Assembly: GCA_030628905.1 (NCBI GenBank)
Contig: DAOVQB010000016.1
Span: forward strand, 1 to 41,113
DNA length: 41,113 nucleotides
From: DAOVQB01 sp023128935
Lineage (GTDB): Bacteria > Eisenbacteria > RBG-16-71-46 > CAIMUX01 > WJJG01
Direction of reading: 5' to 3'
This document shows positions 33,620 through 41,113 of this stretch, one piece after another. Position numbers and translations under genes: made by a program. Each line of letters opens with the position of its first letter. Position 1 is the first letter of the stretch. A model generated the notes under the pieces. That model did no database searches. It saw only the letters and a program-made list of their open reading frames with translations, and was not told where the DNA came from.

Positions 33620-35179
33620 GTGGCGCGCAAGACGGGCCAGACTGAGACATTCCTTTGTGAAAGCTGCGGTGACAGCTTTCCCAAATGGTTTGGTCGCTGC
33701 CCAAGCTGCGGCGAATGGAACACCCTGGTCTCCTTCCGCGTCCCAAGCCCTCTGCCCAGCGCCGGCCGGCGATCCCGCAAGGTTGGTGCTCCCGAGCGCG
33801 GCCTGGGGATTCCGGGCCGGCCGAAGCGCGCGGGTGGTTCGATCGGGGAGGGGCAGTCCTCCTGGGTTCATGGGCAGCGGGATCCAGGATTCGAAGCCGG
33901 AGTCCAGATTCTTGCCGAGGTTCCCGCGGACGGCCCTCAGCGGATCCTATCGGGCATAGGCGAGTTTGACCGGGTCCTGGGAGGCGGCATCGTACCAGGA
34001 TCGGTGATCCTGATCGGTGGGGATCCGGGAGTGGGGAAGTCTACACTGCTCCTGCAGATTGCTGCCCGCCTCGTCGAGAGCGGCTGCGGCGTGCTCTATG
34101 CCTCCGGCGAGGAATCGGCGACGCAGACCAAGCTCCGGGCGCAGCGGCTGGGCATCACAGGCCAGCTTTCCCTTCTCGCGGAAACGGATCTGGAGCGGAT
34201 TATCGAAGCCGTGGGCGAAGGTGTGATCGGATCGTCCGGATCGTCCACGCCAAGTCTCGTCAATGTCCTCATTGTGGATTCCATCCAGTCAGCCTTCCTG
34301 CCCGACCTGCCCTCGGCGCCTGGCAGCGTCCTCCAGGTACGAGAAGGTGCCCTGGCCCTCACCCAAATGGCCAAGACCAAACAGGTGGCGGTGCTTCTCA
34401 TCGGCCACGTGACCAAGGAGGGCAACCTCGCCGGGCCGCGCACGCTAGAACACATCGTTGATGTGGTGCTCACGATGGAGGGTGACCGCTTCCAAGCGCA
34501 CCGGATCCTGCGAAGCGTCAAGAACCGCTTTGGCAGCGTTCATGAGATCGGCGTCTTTGACATGCGTGAGGATGGCCTACAGGAGGTGACCAACCCCTCT
34601 CGTCTTTTCCTGGGAGAAGGGGCAGGTCACACCTCTGGCAGTGTGGTTGTTGCTGGGATCGAGGGAACGCGCTCGTTGCTGATGGAAGTGCAGGCGTTGG
34701 TTCACTCCACGCGCTACGGCATTCCACAGCGGATAGCTACCGGATTCGATGGGCGACGTCTGGCGATCCTGCTTGCTGTGCTCACCAGGCGAGGCGGTGT
34801 GGATGTTGCCTCGAGCGATGTCTTCGTCAACGTGGCGGGCGGGTTGCGTGTGGATGAACCCGGCGTGGATCTGGGTATCTTGCTGGCTATCGCCTCCAGT
34901 CTGCTGGATCGTCCCGTGGGGGAGGACTTGGCGGTCTTCGGAGAGATGGGGTTGGGTGGAGAGGTTCGCCGCACCAGCCATCCCGAGCGGAGGATTGCTG
35001 AGGCCGCCCGATTGGGATTCCGTCGGATCGCGATTCCGGTTGCGACCAGCCGTGACCTGGAGAAGCGCCGCTGGCAGTGTCCGCATGACTGCCGCCTGCT
35101 GCCGGTTGCCACGCTGAGAGATGCCTTGGCTGTTGCCATCGAGAAGAAGGAACGACAATCCGAAATGGGGGAACGATGA
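33620..35179 (+). CDS. radA: DNA repair protein RadA (Sms)
   Basis: This 519-residue DnaB-like helicase helps process branched recombination intermediates. GTG 33620 has AAAGGGGA upstream; the frame is open to 33533 but the zinc finger normally starts within 15 residues. The N-terminal C4 zinc finger has Cys13, 16, 27 and 30 (CESCGDSFPKWFGRCPSCG). The ATPase has Walker A GGDPGVGKSTLL (about 134-145) and YASGEES. The RadA-specific KNRFG is at about 301-305 (VKNRFGSVHEIGVF), followed by a Lon-protease-like C-terminal domain without catalytic role. It is longer than E. coli RadA owing to an insert of some 60 Gly/Pro/Arg-rich residues (about 42-105). It overlaps ispD by four bases. Confidence 0.95.
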   Translation: MARKTGQTETFLCESCGDSFPKWFGRCPSCGEWNTLVSFRVPSPLPSAGRRSRKVGAPERGLGIPGRPKRAGGSIGEGQSSWVHGQRDPGFEAGVQILAEVPADGPQRILSGIGEFDRVLGGGIVPGSVILIGGDPGVGKSTLLLQIAARLVESGCGVLYASGEESATQTKLRAQRLGITGQLSLLAETDLERIIEAVGEGVIGSSGSSTPSLVNVLIVDSIQSAFLPDLPSAPGSVLQVREGALALTQMAKTKQVAVLLIGHVTKEGNLAGPRTLEHIVDVVLTMEGDRFQAHRILRSVKNRFGSVHEIGVFDMREDGLQEVTNPSRLFLGEGAGHTSGSVVVAGIEGTRSLLMEVQALVHSTRYGIPQRIATGFDGRRLAILLAVLTRRGGVDVASSDVFVNVAGGLRVDEPGVDLGILLAIASSLLDRPVGEDLAVFGEMGLGGEVRRTSHPERRIAEAARLGFRRIAIPVATSRDLEKRRWQCPHDCRLLPVATLRDALAVAIEKKERQSEMGER

Positions 35180-36273
35180 TGGTTTCTAAAAGGATCCGGA
35201 AGAGAATCGATGGCGCTGCGCGAAGCCGTGTTCCGCAGTGTTGGGCCATTATCCTTGCCGGTGGTTCAGGCAAGCGGCTGGGTATGGATCGGCCCAAGGC
35301 CTTTGTGCCACTGGCGGGCCGGCCGCTTCTAGCCTGGAGTATGCTGACCTTTGCCCGTCATAAGGCCATCACAGACGTGCTCGTGGTCGTGCCTTCCGGG
35401 TGGAGGGAGGAGTACTCCCGCTCCGTTCTTCATCCCCTGGAGAAGGAACTCGGCGACCTTGCGGTCAAGATCCGTGAGCCGGTCACGGGGGGGCGGCGGC
35501 GCCAGGAGTCGGCCCAAGCCGGGATCGAGGCCGCCTTGAATCAAACCCGCGACAAGTACGCTGAGGAGACCCCGATCCTCATCCATGATGCTGCCAGACC
35601 CATTGTGCGCTCCGAGGTCATCAGTGAACTCCTCGCCAGCCTTGATACCGCATACCAGTCCGGGCCGGGTGTGGCTGGCGTTGTGCCGGTGCTCTCAATG
35701 GCGGACACACTCAAGACGGTGAAGGGGGAGATCGAGGTGGTAGGTGAACTTACCTCGGGACAGGTTTTGAGGACGGTTCCGCGCGATGACTTGTGGCGAG
35801 TTCAGACCCCCCAGGCATTCCGTCTCGGCCCTGCTTTGGAGGCGCACCAACACGCCGTCGTGGCAGACTATCATGTCACCGACGACGCCATGCTTTTTGA
35901 ATGGATGGGCTGGCCCGTTAAGGCCATTGCGGGTTCGCCGCTGACTATGAAGATTACCCATCCTGAGGAGCTCTCGCTCCTGGAGGGGTGGCTCTCGATC
36001 CGTCCGGAGACATCCATGCCACGGCGGCACGGAGATCGGCGGCACCGCGCGGCAAGTCGGGAGGTAGCTACTGCGGGGATGGCTAGGACCTCTGCAGGCC
36101 GGGTGATGACTGTGAGGCAGCGCGCCGCGAAGGCTGCGGGGCGGCAGACCCGGACGGATGCGCGGCAGACCCGGACGGATGCGCGGCAGACCCGGATTGG
36201 GGGGCAGCGGTTGCAGGTTGGGGCAAAGCAAGCCCGAACCGCGAGACGGCAGGGCAAGGCCACAGCAAGGTAG
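35176..36273 (+). CDS. ispD: 2-C-methyl-D-erythritol 4-phosphate cytidylyltransferase with repetitive basic tail
   Basis: This 365-residue enzyme makes CDP-methylerythritol from MEP and CTP in the non-mevalonate isoprenoid pathway. The core (about 21-275) shows AIILAGGSGKRLGMDRPKAF (CTP binding), GGRRRQESAQAG, ILIHDAARPIV (about 135-145), VTDDAMLFE and MKITHPEEL. Family members end after that helix near 230-240 residues. Here there is a 20-residue basic N-terminal extension and about 90 further residues rich in Arg, Ala, Thr and Gln, including DARQTRT-like repeats of seven residues. The ATG overlaps the radA stop (ATGA). ispF follows 91 bases on, so the pathway pair is together. Confidence 0.92.
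   Translation: MMVSKRIRKRIDGAARSRVPQCWAIILAGGSGKRLGMDRPKAFVPLAGRPLLAWSMLTFARHKAITDVLVVVPSGWREEYSRSVLHPLEKELGDLAVKIREPVTGGRRRQESAQAGIEAALNQTRDKYAEETPILIHDAARPIVRSEVISELLASLDTAYQSGPGVAGVVPVLSMADTLKTVKGEIEVVGELTSGQVLRTVPRDDLWRVQTPQAFRLGPALEAHQHAVVADYHVTDDAMLFEWMGWPVKAIAGSPLTMKITHPEELSLLEGWLSIRPETSMPRRHGDRRHRAASREVATAGMARTSAGRVMTVRQRAAKAAGRQTRTDARQTRTDARQTRIGGQRLQVGAKQARTARRQGKATAR
36141..36203. repeat. 21-bp tandem repeats in the ispD tail
   Basis: Units start at 36141, 36162 and 36183. The first two (GCGGCAGACCCGGACGGATG plus C) are identical; the third diverges at its end. They encode RQTRTDA-like heptads in the IspD extension. Confidence 0.9.
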
Positions 36274-36364
36274 GTACGGTCCGTGCGGCGTGAAGTAGGA
36301 GCTACCGTGCAAGGCGCGGGGGCGGAGAAACCGGCTGCACAGAGCGAAGAGAGGGATTCCTTCA

Positions 36365-36859
36365 GTGGTTGACCAGTGGCGGGTTGGTCAGGGATGGGAC
36401 ATTCACGCTCTGACTCCGGGCCGCAAGTTGATCCTCGGCGGCGTTGAGATCCCATTCGAGCGGGGTTTGGCCGGTCACTCCGATGCGGACGTCCTCACGC
36501 ACGCGCTAGTAGATGCGCTCCTTGGAGCCGTAGCCGACGGAGACATCGGCACTCACTTCCCCGATTCGGATCCAAGATGGCAGGACGCAAACAGCATCCA
36601 GTTTCTCCAGTCAGTCCACGAGCAATTGGTGAATGCCGGATGGAGAATCGTGAACATTGATGCCACGATAGTGGCCGAGGCTCCGCAGATCGGTCCCTAC
36701 CGCGAACAGATCCGTGAACGCTTGGCCGGGTCCCTCGGGATCCACACCAGCCAGGTTTCCATAAAGGCCAAGACGGCCGAAGGCCTCGGTCCGGAGGGAG
36801 CGGGCCAGGCCATCTCGGCCCAGGCTGTGATCCTGCTTGCCTCTACCTCACCAAAGTGA
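36365..36859 (+). CDS. ispF: 2-C-methyl-D-erythritol 2,4-cyclodiphosphate synthase
   Basis: This 164-residue protein is of normal length and forms the trimeric zinc enzyme that cyclises CDP-ME 2-phosphate to MEcPP. RVGQGWDIHAL gives zinc ligands Asp12 and His14, and His46 follows in GHSDADVLTHALVDALLGA. GDIGTHFPDSDPRW, NIDATIVAEAPQIGPY and SIKAKTAEGLGPEG are the other family blocks. The start is GTG 36365 with a GAGAGGGA some ten bases ahead, a weak spacing. It follows ispD in the same direction. Its last 17 bases overlap the end of the convergent BNR-repeat gene. Confidence 0.95.
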   Translation: MVDQWRVGQGWDIHALTPGRKLILGGVEIPFERGLAGHSDADVLTHALVDALLGAVADGDIGTHFPDSDPRWQDANSIQFLQSVHEQLVNAGWRIVNIDATIVAEAPQIGPYREQIRERLAGSLGIHTSQVSIKAKTAEGLGPEGAGQAISAQAVILLASTSPK

Positions 36860-38603
36860 TTCGTTGGGTGAAGATGTCATCCTTGGTGTGCAACCTTGCA
36901 AAGTACGTTCCCCGCGGCAGACTCCGTCTGAGCAACGAGCAATCGAGCGGGAAGAGATGGGTGCCTGCATCCAGGCGGCCCACTGCGGTTCGGTTGATCA
37001 ACCTCCCGCTGGAATCGAGCAACTCTAGCCGGGAGCATGTCGTGGATGCGGTTACCTGAAGGCAAAGAACCGGTTCCGGCCCAGGCTGGCCCCAGGCACT
37101 CAGGACCACGTTCTGCATCCCATCCCATGATGCGAGCGGTCCGGGCCTGTCCCCGGAAGCTTCGTCCTCGATTCCGCTCCAGTCAATTGTCCTACTGTAG
37201 TAGATGCTATCGTAGTAATTGGTCGTGCGGCCATCGTTCCAGAAGAGATAAGCATTGCCATGTGCGTCGGCCAGCAGATCAGAGGTCCAGGCGACATAGG
37301 GCTGGACTGTGTATAGGATATCATTCACTCGAGGACAGGGTTGTTCCCAGCTGAGTCCTCCATCCTCGGACACCGAGTAGTAGAGGTCGATGTTAAACTG
37401 AAACGGGATATTCCAGATCCAGCAGACATGGACGAGGTCGTCCGCACCGACCCTTATATGTGGCTCGTATTGGTTGCCCGAGAAGGAGTCATTGACCTTG
37501 ACACTCGGTGTGAAGGTCTGACCGTCATTGCTCTGGCTGTAGAAGATGTCGCAATCGAATTGGCCGTAACGGTTGTCATACCAGACCACGTGGAAGAAAC
37601 CCCCGGCGCAATCCAGATCGGGGTAGTTGACCGACCCGGCGAAGACATCATTGACTTGCACTGGCGGGGACCACGTTTCGCCGAGATCTGTGGATTGGCA
37701 GAAGAAGACCTGTTCATTGGAGGTTGCGATCACGACGCCGACATTGCCAAGCAGCTCGTTGTAGGAGAGGCATGGAGCCGCGCCGTCATAGGGTCCGAAG
37801 GTGTAGGTGATGACGACCGGGCTGCTCCAGCTCAGGCCCTGGTCGTCGGAGTAGACTACTAGCGCGTAGCCGTTCGGATAACTGACTGCTTGCCAATAGG
37901 AGACCAGGATCCGATCCCCCGCGACCAGGATCGAAGGGCGGACGTAGTCGGTGGAGGGATTGATCGGGTGAACCACGACACTCTGGCCCCAGGTGATGCC
38001 CCCGTCAACAGACCGCGAGAACCGGATCTCATCATTGTAATGGGGCCCGAACTTGAGTTCACACCAAGCCGCGACGATCGATCCGTCGGGCATGATATCG
38101 ATGGCTGGCATCATGGCGGCATTGGGGGTGGTGTCATTGATCCTGACGGCCGGGGCCAGCCAGGTCATCCCGCCGTCTTCCGAGCGCGTGAACATGATGA
38201 ACTCCGGATTGTAGTGCGTGGCGCGCTCGCAGTATGCCGCGTACATGATCCCGCCCGGCCCCCAGGCAACTGCCGGTTCCCTGTGCTCGGGACTAATGCC
38301 ATCGTCGACGCGGATGTTCGGAATGAACTCCGTACGCTCAGAGTGAATCCATTCCAGGGCGGCCTCCTCGGGAGGTCGATAGGTGAGGGTTCCGTCGGAT
38401 CTGAAACAAGGTCTGTCGACCCGCGGGGCATCGGTCTGGCGGATCAGGCCTGGCATTCCTTCGGTTTCTACGCAAAGGGCGCAGCTGGGCGTCAGCGCTA
38501 TGGCGATGACTGTCAGACCAGCTACCAAACCAGCTACCAGACCAGCGAATAAAAGGAGGATAACGAAAGGCGCGACCGCGCTGCTTTGGCTCCCAGCATT
38601 CAT
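36843..38603 (-). CDS. Exported BNR-repeat (sialidase-like fold) protein with C-terminal sorting-like domain
   Basis: This 586-residue protein starts at ATG 38603, five bases after AGGAGG. The signal segment (about 10-42) contains the repeated GLVAGLVAGL. Several Asp-box repeats mark a beta-propeller: SEDGGMTW, SVDGGITW, SDDQGLSW, STDLGETW, SNDGQTF and SEDGGLSW (about 145-420). The catalytic Arg triad and Tyr/Glu pair of real sialidases are not evident, so enzymatic activity is doubtful. A FlgD/T9SS-like C-terminal domain (about 500-586) has LELLDSSGRLI, LDAGTHLFPLD, LPRGTYFARL and a final basic strand. It is probably secreted or on the surface. Confidence 0.8.
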   Translation of the reverse strand: MNAGSQSSAVAPFVILLLFAGLVAGLVAGLTVIAIALTPSCALCVETEGMPGLIRQTDAPRVDRPCFRSDGTLTYRPPEEAALEWIHSERTEFIPNIRVDDGISPEHREPAVAWGPGGIMYAAYCERATHYNPEFIMFTRSEDGGMTWLAPAVRINDTTPNAAMMPAIDIMPDGSIVAAWCELKFGPHYNDEIRFSRSVDGGITWGQSVVVHPINPSTDYVRPSILVAGDRILVSYWQAVSYPNGYALVVYSDDQGLSWSSPVVITYTFGPYDGAAPCLSYNELLGNVGVVIATSNEQVFFCQSTDLGETWSPPVQVNDVFAGSVNYPDLDCAGGFFHVVWYDNRYGQFDCDIFYSQSNDGQTFTPSVKVNDSFSGNQYEPHIRVGADDLVHVCWIWNIPFQFNIDLYYSVSEDGGLSWEQPCPRVNDILYTVQPYVAWTSDLLADAHGNAYLFWNDGRTTNYYDSIYYSRTIDWSGIEDEASGDRPGPLASWDGMQNVVLSAWGQPGPEPVLCLQVTASTTCSRLELLDSSGRLINRTAVGRLDAGTHLFPLDCSLLRRSLPRGTYFARLHTKDDIFTQRITLVR

Positions 38604-38865
38604 GGCTGCCTCCTGGAGATATGATGGATGCTCTGTTGACTGGCTGATGCCATTATAGCCGCTCCAGCGGGTGGCTGGCTAGCCGTAGCCTCGGCTGCCG
38701 GCTCGGCGGTCCGAGAGAATCCCCGGAAGCCTGGCTCACAGTGCAGACCTACACGCATAACAGGCACCGCTGTATATGATAGTACATGCAATTCGGTAGC
38801 AGGAGAGATACACGGTGCGCGCGTTCTAAATGCATGCATCGCCAGATCTTGGTGAGGTGTTCGGG
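38604..38865. promoter_or_regulatory. Gap between rnfB and the BNR gene, with a -10-like box
   Basis: On the minus strand a perfect TATAAT (plus-strand 38652-38657) lies 48 bases before the BNR-repeat protein start, suggesting its promoter; no good -35 is seen at the normal distance. No gene is supported in the gap. No clear terminator follows rnfB. Confidence 0.35.
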
Positions 38866-39807
38866 TTATTGCGTTTCCGCTCTTGCGGCTGCCGCCAGCT
38901 TGGCTTTGGCTGCCTTCTCGGCCTTCTCGCGCTTGCGGCTATCGACTTGGCCATGAGGATCGGAGATGTTCGTTCCAACGTAGCGGAGGCAAACGGTGGG
39001 GCATTTTCCTACCGTGGCGTCGTGATTGCTGCTCTTGCCGTAGTCTTTGGGCACGTACTGTATCCCACATAGATTGGCCTCGACGCTGAAGATCTCGGGT
39101 TCGAGCTTGCTGCACAGCCCGCAGGCGATGCAACCGACCTGGCAGTTTGCGCGGGTCTGTTTGCCGGAATCCTTCGAACTGCAGGTGATGACAACCAGTG
39201 GATCGTCGATCATCGGCTCTAGACTGATAATGCCCCGTGGACACGCCTCCACGCAGTTCCCGCACCCCGTGCAGGCAGAGTAGTCGACAACGGCAAGGCC
39301 CTCGACCATCTCGATGGCATCGAATAGGCAGGAGTCGACGCAATCGCCAAGGCCCAGGCATCCGTGCGTGCAGAGCTGAACACCGGCGATTAGGTTCATC
39401 TCGGTACAGGTCCGGACACCGCGATATTCCGGCCGGCCTGACCTTTCATGGATCTTCGCGCCGCAGTGCACGACAGCCCGCTTTGGGGCTCCTGTTGAGG
39501 CTTCAACGCCCATGATGCCAGCGATCGTCTGAAGGGCTTCTGCACCCAAGACAACGCAACCGCTCGGCTGTGCCTTGCCTGTGGCTACCGATTCAGCAAA
39601 CTGATCGCAGCTGGCGAAACCGCATCCGCCGCAGTTGGCACCGGGAAGGGCATCGCGGACAGCGAGGATACATGGGTCTACCTCCACCTTCAGCCGGTTA
39701 TGGGCAATCGTGAGCATGATGGCAAAGAGGAGACCGATGACAAGCAGGATCAGCGGCGTGCTGATGATTAAGTCGGCCGCGAACATGCCCAGAATCAACA
39801 GACTCAT
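38866..39807 (-). CDS. rnfB: Electron transport complex subunit RnfB
   Basis: This 313-residue iron-sulfur subunit of the Rnf complex takes electrons from ferredoxin. One N-terminal membrane helix (about 12-34) is followed by the four-Cys cluster domain NCGGCGFASC...SGC (about 58-84). Two ferredoxin-like sites come next (THGCLGLGDCVDSCLFDAI and CTGCGNCVEACPRG). A further Cys-rich part (CQVGCIACGLC, then GKCPTVC; about 220-280) gives an extra cluster site, as in Bacteroidetes- and clostridial-type RnfB. It ends in a Lys/Ala-rich helix. GGAGGATAGG precedes the ATG. It is last in the rnf operon. Confidence 0.95.
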   Translation of the reverse strand: MSLLILGMFAADLIISTPLILLVIGLLFAIMLTIAHNRLKVEVDPCILAVRDALPGANCGGCGFASCDQFAESVATGKAQPSGCVVLGAEALQTIAGIMGVEASTGAPKRAVVHCGAKIHERSGRPEYRGVRTCTEMNLIAGVQLCTHGCLGLGDCVDSCLFDAIEMVEGLAVVDYSACTGCGNCVEACPRGIISLEPMIDDPLVVITCSSKDSGKQTRANCQVGCIACGLCSKLEPEIFSVEANLCGIQYVPKDYGKSSNHDATVGKCPTVCLRYVGTNISDPHGQVDSRKREKAEKAAKAKLAAAARAETQ

Positions 39808-39840
39808 CCTATCCTCCCAGATCCCTCACCTGCCAGCCGC

Positions 39841-40428
39841 CTAATGAACCATCCCCGAGAAGCCCATGAAAGCCAGCGTGAGTATGCCGGCCGTTATCAA
39901 TGTAATACCGGCTCCTTCCATTGCACGTGGGACGTCGGCCAACTCCAACCGCTCCCGGATCCCGGCCATGATACAGATGGCCATGGTGAATCCAAGGCCG
40001 CCGCCGAAACCTGCAACAACCGACTTGATGAAGCCATAGCCCCAGAGATCGATGAAAAGGCAGGTTCCCAAGATCGCGCAGTTCGTCGTAATCAGGGGCA
40101 GGAAGATCCCAAAGCTCTTATAAAGCGATGGATAGAACTTTCGAACATACATCTCAACGAGCTGTACCATGCTGGCAATCACGAGGATGAAGGCGATGTA
40201 CTTCGTGAAACCAAGGTTTGTTGGGACCAGTACAAGATTGTTGATGATCCAGGTGAGAGTAGCTGACAGGGTTAGAACAAACGTGACAGCCAGACCCATA
40301 CCGAAGGCCATGTCGATCCTCTTCGACACCCCTAGATACGGGCAGATGCCGAGGAATTTCATAAAGACCAAATTATTGACCAATGCGATCGAAAGGAAAA
40401 CAACAATGAGTTCAGTAAGGCCACCCAT
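39841..40428 (-). CDS. rnfA: Electron transport complex subunit RnfA
   Basis: This 195-residue integral membrane subunit has six helices and is of family length. Typical segments are NNLVFMKFLGICPYLGVSKR at the start, LVEMYVRKFYPSLYKSFGIFLPLITTNCAILG and GFGGGLGFTMAICIMAGIRERLELADVPRAMEG. It pairs with RnfE in the membrane core, where a buried iron-sulfur cluster is bound by conserved Cys residues (Cys29 in FLGICPY and Cys117 in TTNCAILG). It lies 33 bases before rnfB and 22 after rnfE. Confidence 0.96.
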   Translation of the reverse strand: MGGLTELIVVFLSIALVNNLVFMKFLGICPYLGVSKRIDMAFGMGLAVTFVLTLSATLTWIINNLVLVPTNLGFTKYIAFILVIASMVQLVEMYVRKFYPSLYKSFGIFLPLITTNCAILGTCLFIDLWGYGFIKSVVAGFGGGLGFTMAICIMAGIRERLELADVPRAMEGAGITLITAGILTLAFMGFSGMVH

Positions 40429-40450
40429 AGTACTTATCCTTTGATGGGAC

Positions 40451-41113
40451 TTATGACGTCTTCCGTTTGCGCCTGTGTATGTGAATGATCACAGCCAGCA
40501 TGAAACCCAATGTGATGAATGCGCCAGCCGGGAGCTTCATGACCGTCCAGGGAATCCACCAGTCGGGGAGCACCTGGATCTCAAACCAAGTTCCACCACC
40601 CAGGATTTCCCGGATGGTCGCGAGCATGAGCAACGCCAGCGTGAATCCCAAGCCTGTGCCCAAGCCATCCATAAAGGCGACAAACGGCGGTTTCTTCGAA
40701 GCGCAGGATTCAGCCCGGGCGATGATCATGCAATTGACGATGATGAGCGGAACGAACGGGCCAAGGACTTCACTCATATCGGGCATAAATGCTTTCAAGA
40801 AGAGATCGGCGATGGTGACGAAGACCGAGATTGTGAGCGTGAACATGAGAATGCGCAGGTGTGGTGTGAGTGCCTTGCGCATGATGCTCACTAGGACGTT
40901 TGAGCAAAGAAGCACGAAGGTCGCAGCCAGACCCATGGTTAGCGCTGGCTTGCAGGCAGCGGTCACGGCCAGTGTAGGGCACATCCCAAGAAGGGCACGG
41001 AAGACCGGGTTCTCTTCCCACAGGCTCTTGACGAAGGCGAGCGTGGCCTCACCGGTCTGGGACGATCCGGTTGCCGCACCTGTCTCAACGACGGCGGTAT
41101 TGCCCACAGCCAT
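40451..41113 (-). CDS. rnfE: Electron transport complex subunit RnfE
   Basis: At least 220 residues; its ATG is the last codon of the window, so an upstream start cannot be excluded. About six membrane helices; LLGMCPTLAVTAACKPALTMGLA and VPLIIVNCMIIARAESCASK are the RnfE/NqrD signature with the cluster-binding Cys residues, and GLGTGLGFTLALLMLATIREILGGGTWF follows. The order rnfE-rnfA-rnfB is that of the common rnfCDGEAB operon, so rnfC, rnfD and rnfG are expected just beyond the right edge. The complex couples ferredoxin oxidation to NAD reduction and Na+ or H+ export. Confidence 0.95.
   Translation of the reverse strand: MAVGNTAVVETGAATGSSQTGEATLAFVKSLWEENPVFRALLGMCPTLAVTAACKPALTMGLAATFVLLCSNVLVSIMRKALTPHLRILMFTLTISVFVTIADLFLKAFMPDMSEVLGPFVPLIIVNCMIIARAESCASKKPPFVAFMDGLGTGLGFTLALLMLATIREILGGGTWFEIQVLPDWWIPWTVMKLPAGAFITLGFMLAVIIHIHRRKRKTS

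Noticed and set aside
1..41113. tRNA, rRNA and riboswitch genes
   Set aside because: No T-loop/acceptor combinations or known conserved riboswitch cores were noticed by eye; a covariance-model scan would be decisive.

Overview
The window is a 41-kb piece of a moderately GC-rich bacterial chromosome. Three to four exported proteins end in a FlgD-like/type IX secretion style C-terminal domain (a beta-strand pattern ending in G-x-Y-x-x-R-L plus a basic tail). There is also a gingipain-family (C25) peptidase, several outer-surface lipoproteins and an Rnf complex. This combination suggests an uncultured member of the FCB side of the tree, for example Eisenbacteria- or Latescibacteria-like lineages. 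That assignment is inference; there is no rRNA gene or tRNA here to settle it.

Left part (1-11 kb). A TrmB-type regulator with a palindrome over its own promoter is followed by a small membrane protein and by three tandem, mutually related secreted proteins. All three share an N-terminal carbohydrate-binding-like domain and a second, unnamed module; the middle copy has lost the C-terminal sorting domain. Next come two decayed ATPase genes of the AAA_14/DUF4143 and DUF234 kind, then a heparinase II/III-type lyase lipoprotein.

Middle (11-28 kb). A BACON/kelch lipoprotein leads into a short cluster of an anchored hypothetical protein, an MgtC-like protein, a small membrane protein and purN. A DUF819 transporter-like protein follows. 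On the minus strand are an L,D-transpeptidase carrying a ten-residue minisatellite and a three-fold repeated zinc-ribbon protein. A C25 peptidase truncated before the end of its catalytic domain is followed by an intact DUF4143 ATPase that starts at a 29-bp palindrome. Then come IS256-like and ISL3 transposase remnants, an AT-rich secreted protein abutting the ISL3 end, a glutaryl-CoA dehydrogenase-like enzyme, a Kre9/KNH-domain lipoprotein and a small SEC-C protein.

Right part (28-41 kb) is more conserved. A minus-strand operon encodes a UMF1-type transporter, an MscS channel and a membrane RsbU/SpoIIE phosphatase. On the plus strand radA, ispD and ispF form a tight run (DNA repair and isoprenoid precursor synthesis), with an unusual basic repetitive tail on IspD. 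A BNR-repeat exported protein converges on ispF and overlaps its 3' end. The window closes with rnfE, rnfA and rnfB (ion-pumping ferredoxin:NAD oxidoreductase), whose operon continues beyond the right edge.

No CRISPR array, tRNA, rRNA or complete insertion sequence was found. I saw no complete, clearly new multi-gene system. The best candidates are the TrmB-linked secreted paralog cluster, the repeated scars of ATPase genes, and the phosphatase-channel-transporter operon. A recurring theme is short in-frame or near-gene tandem duplications of 21-37 bp at seven places.
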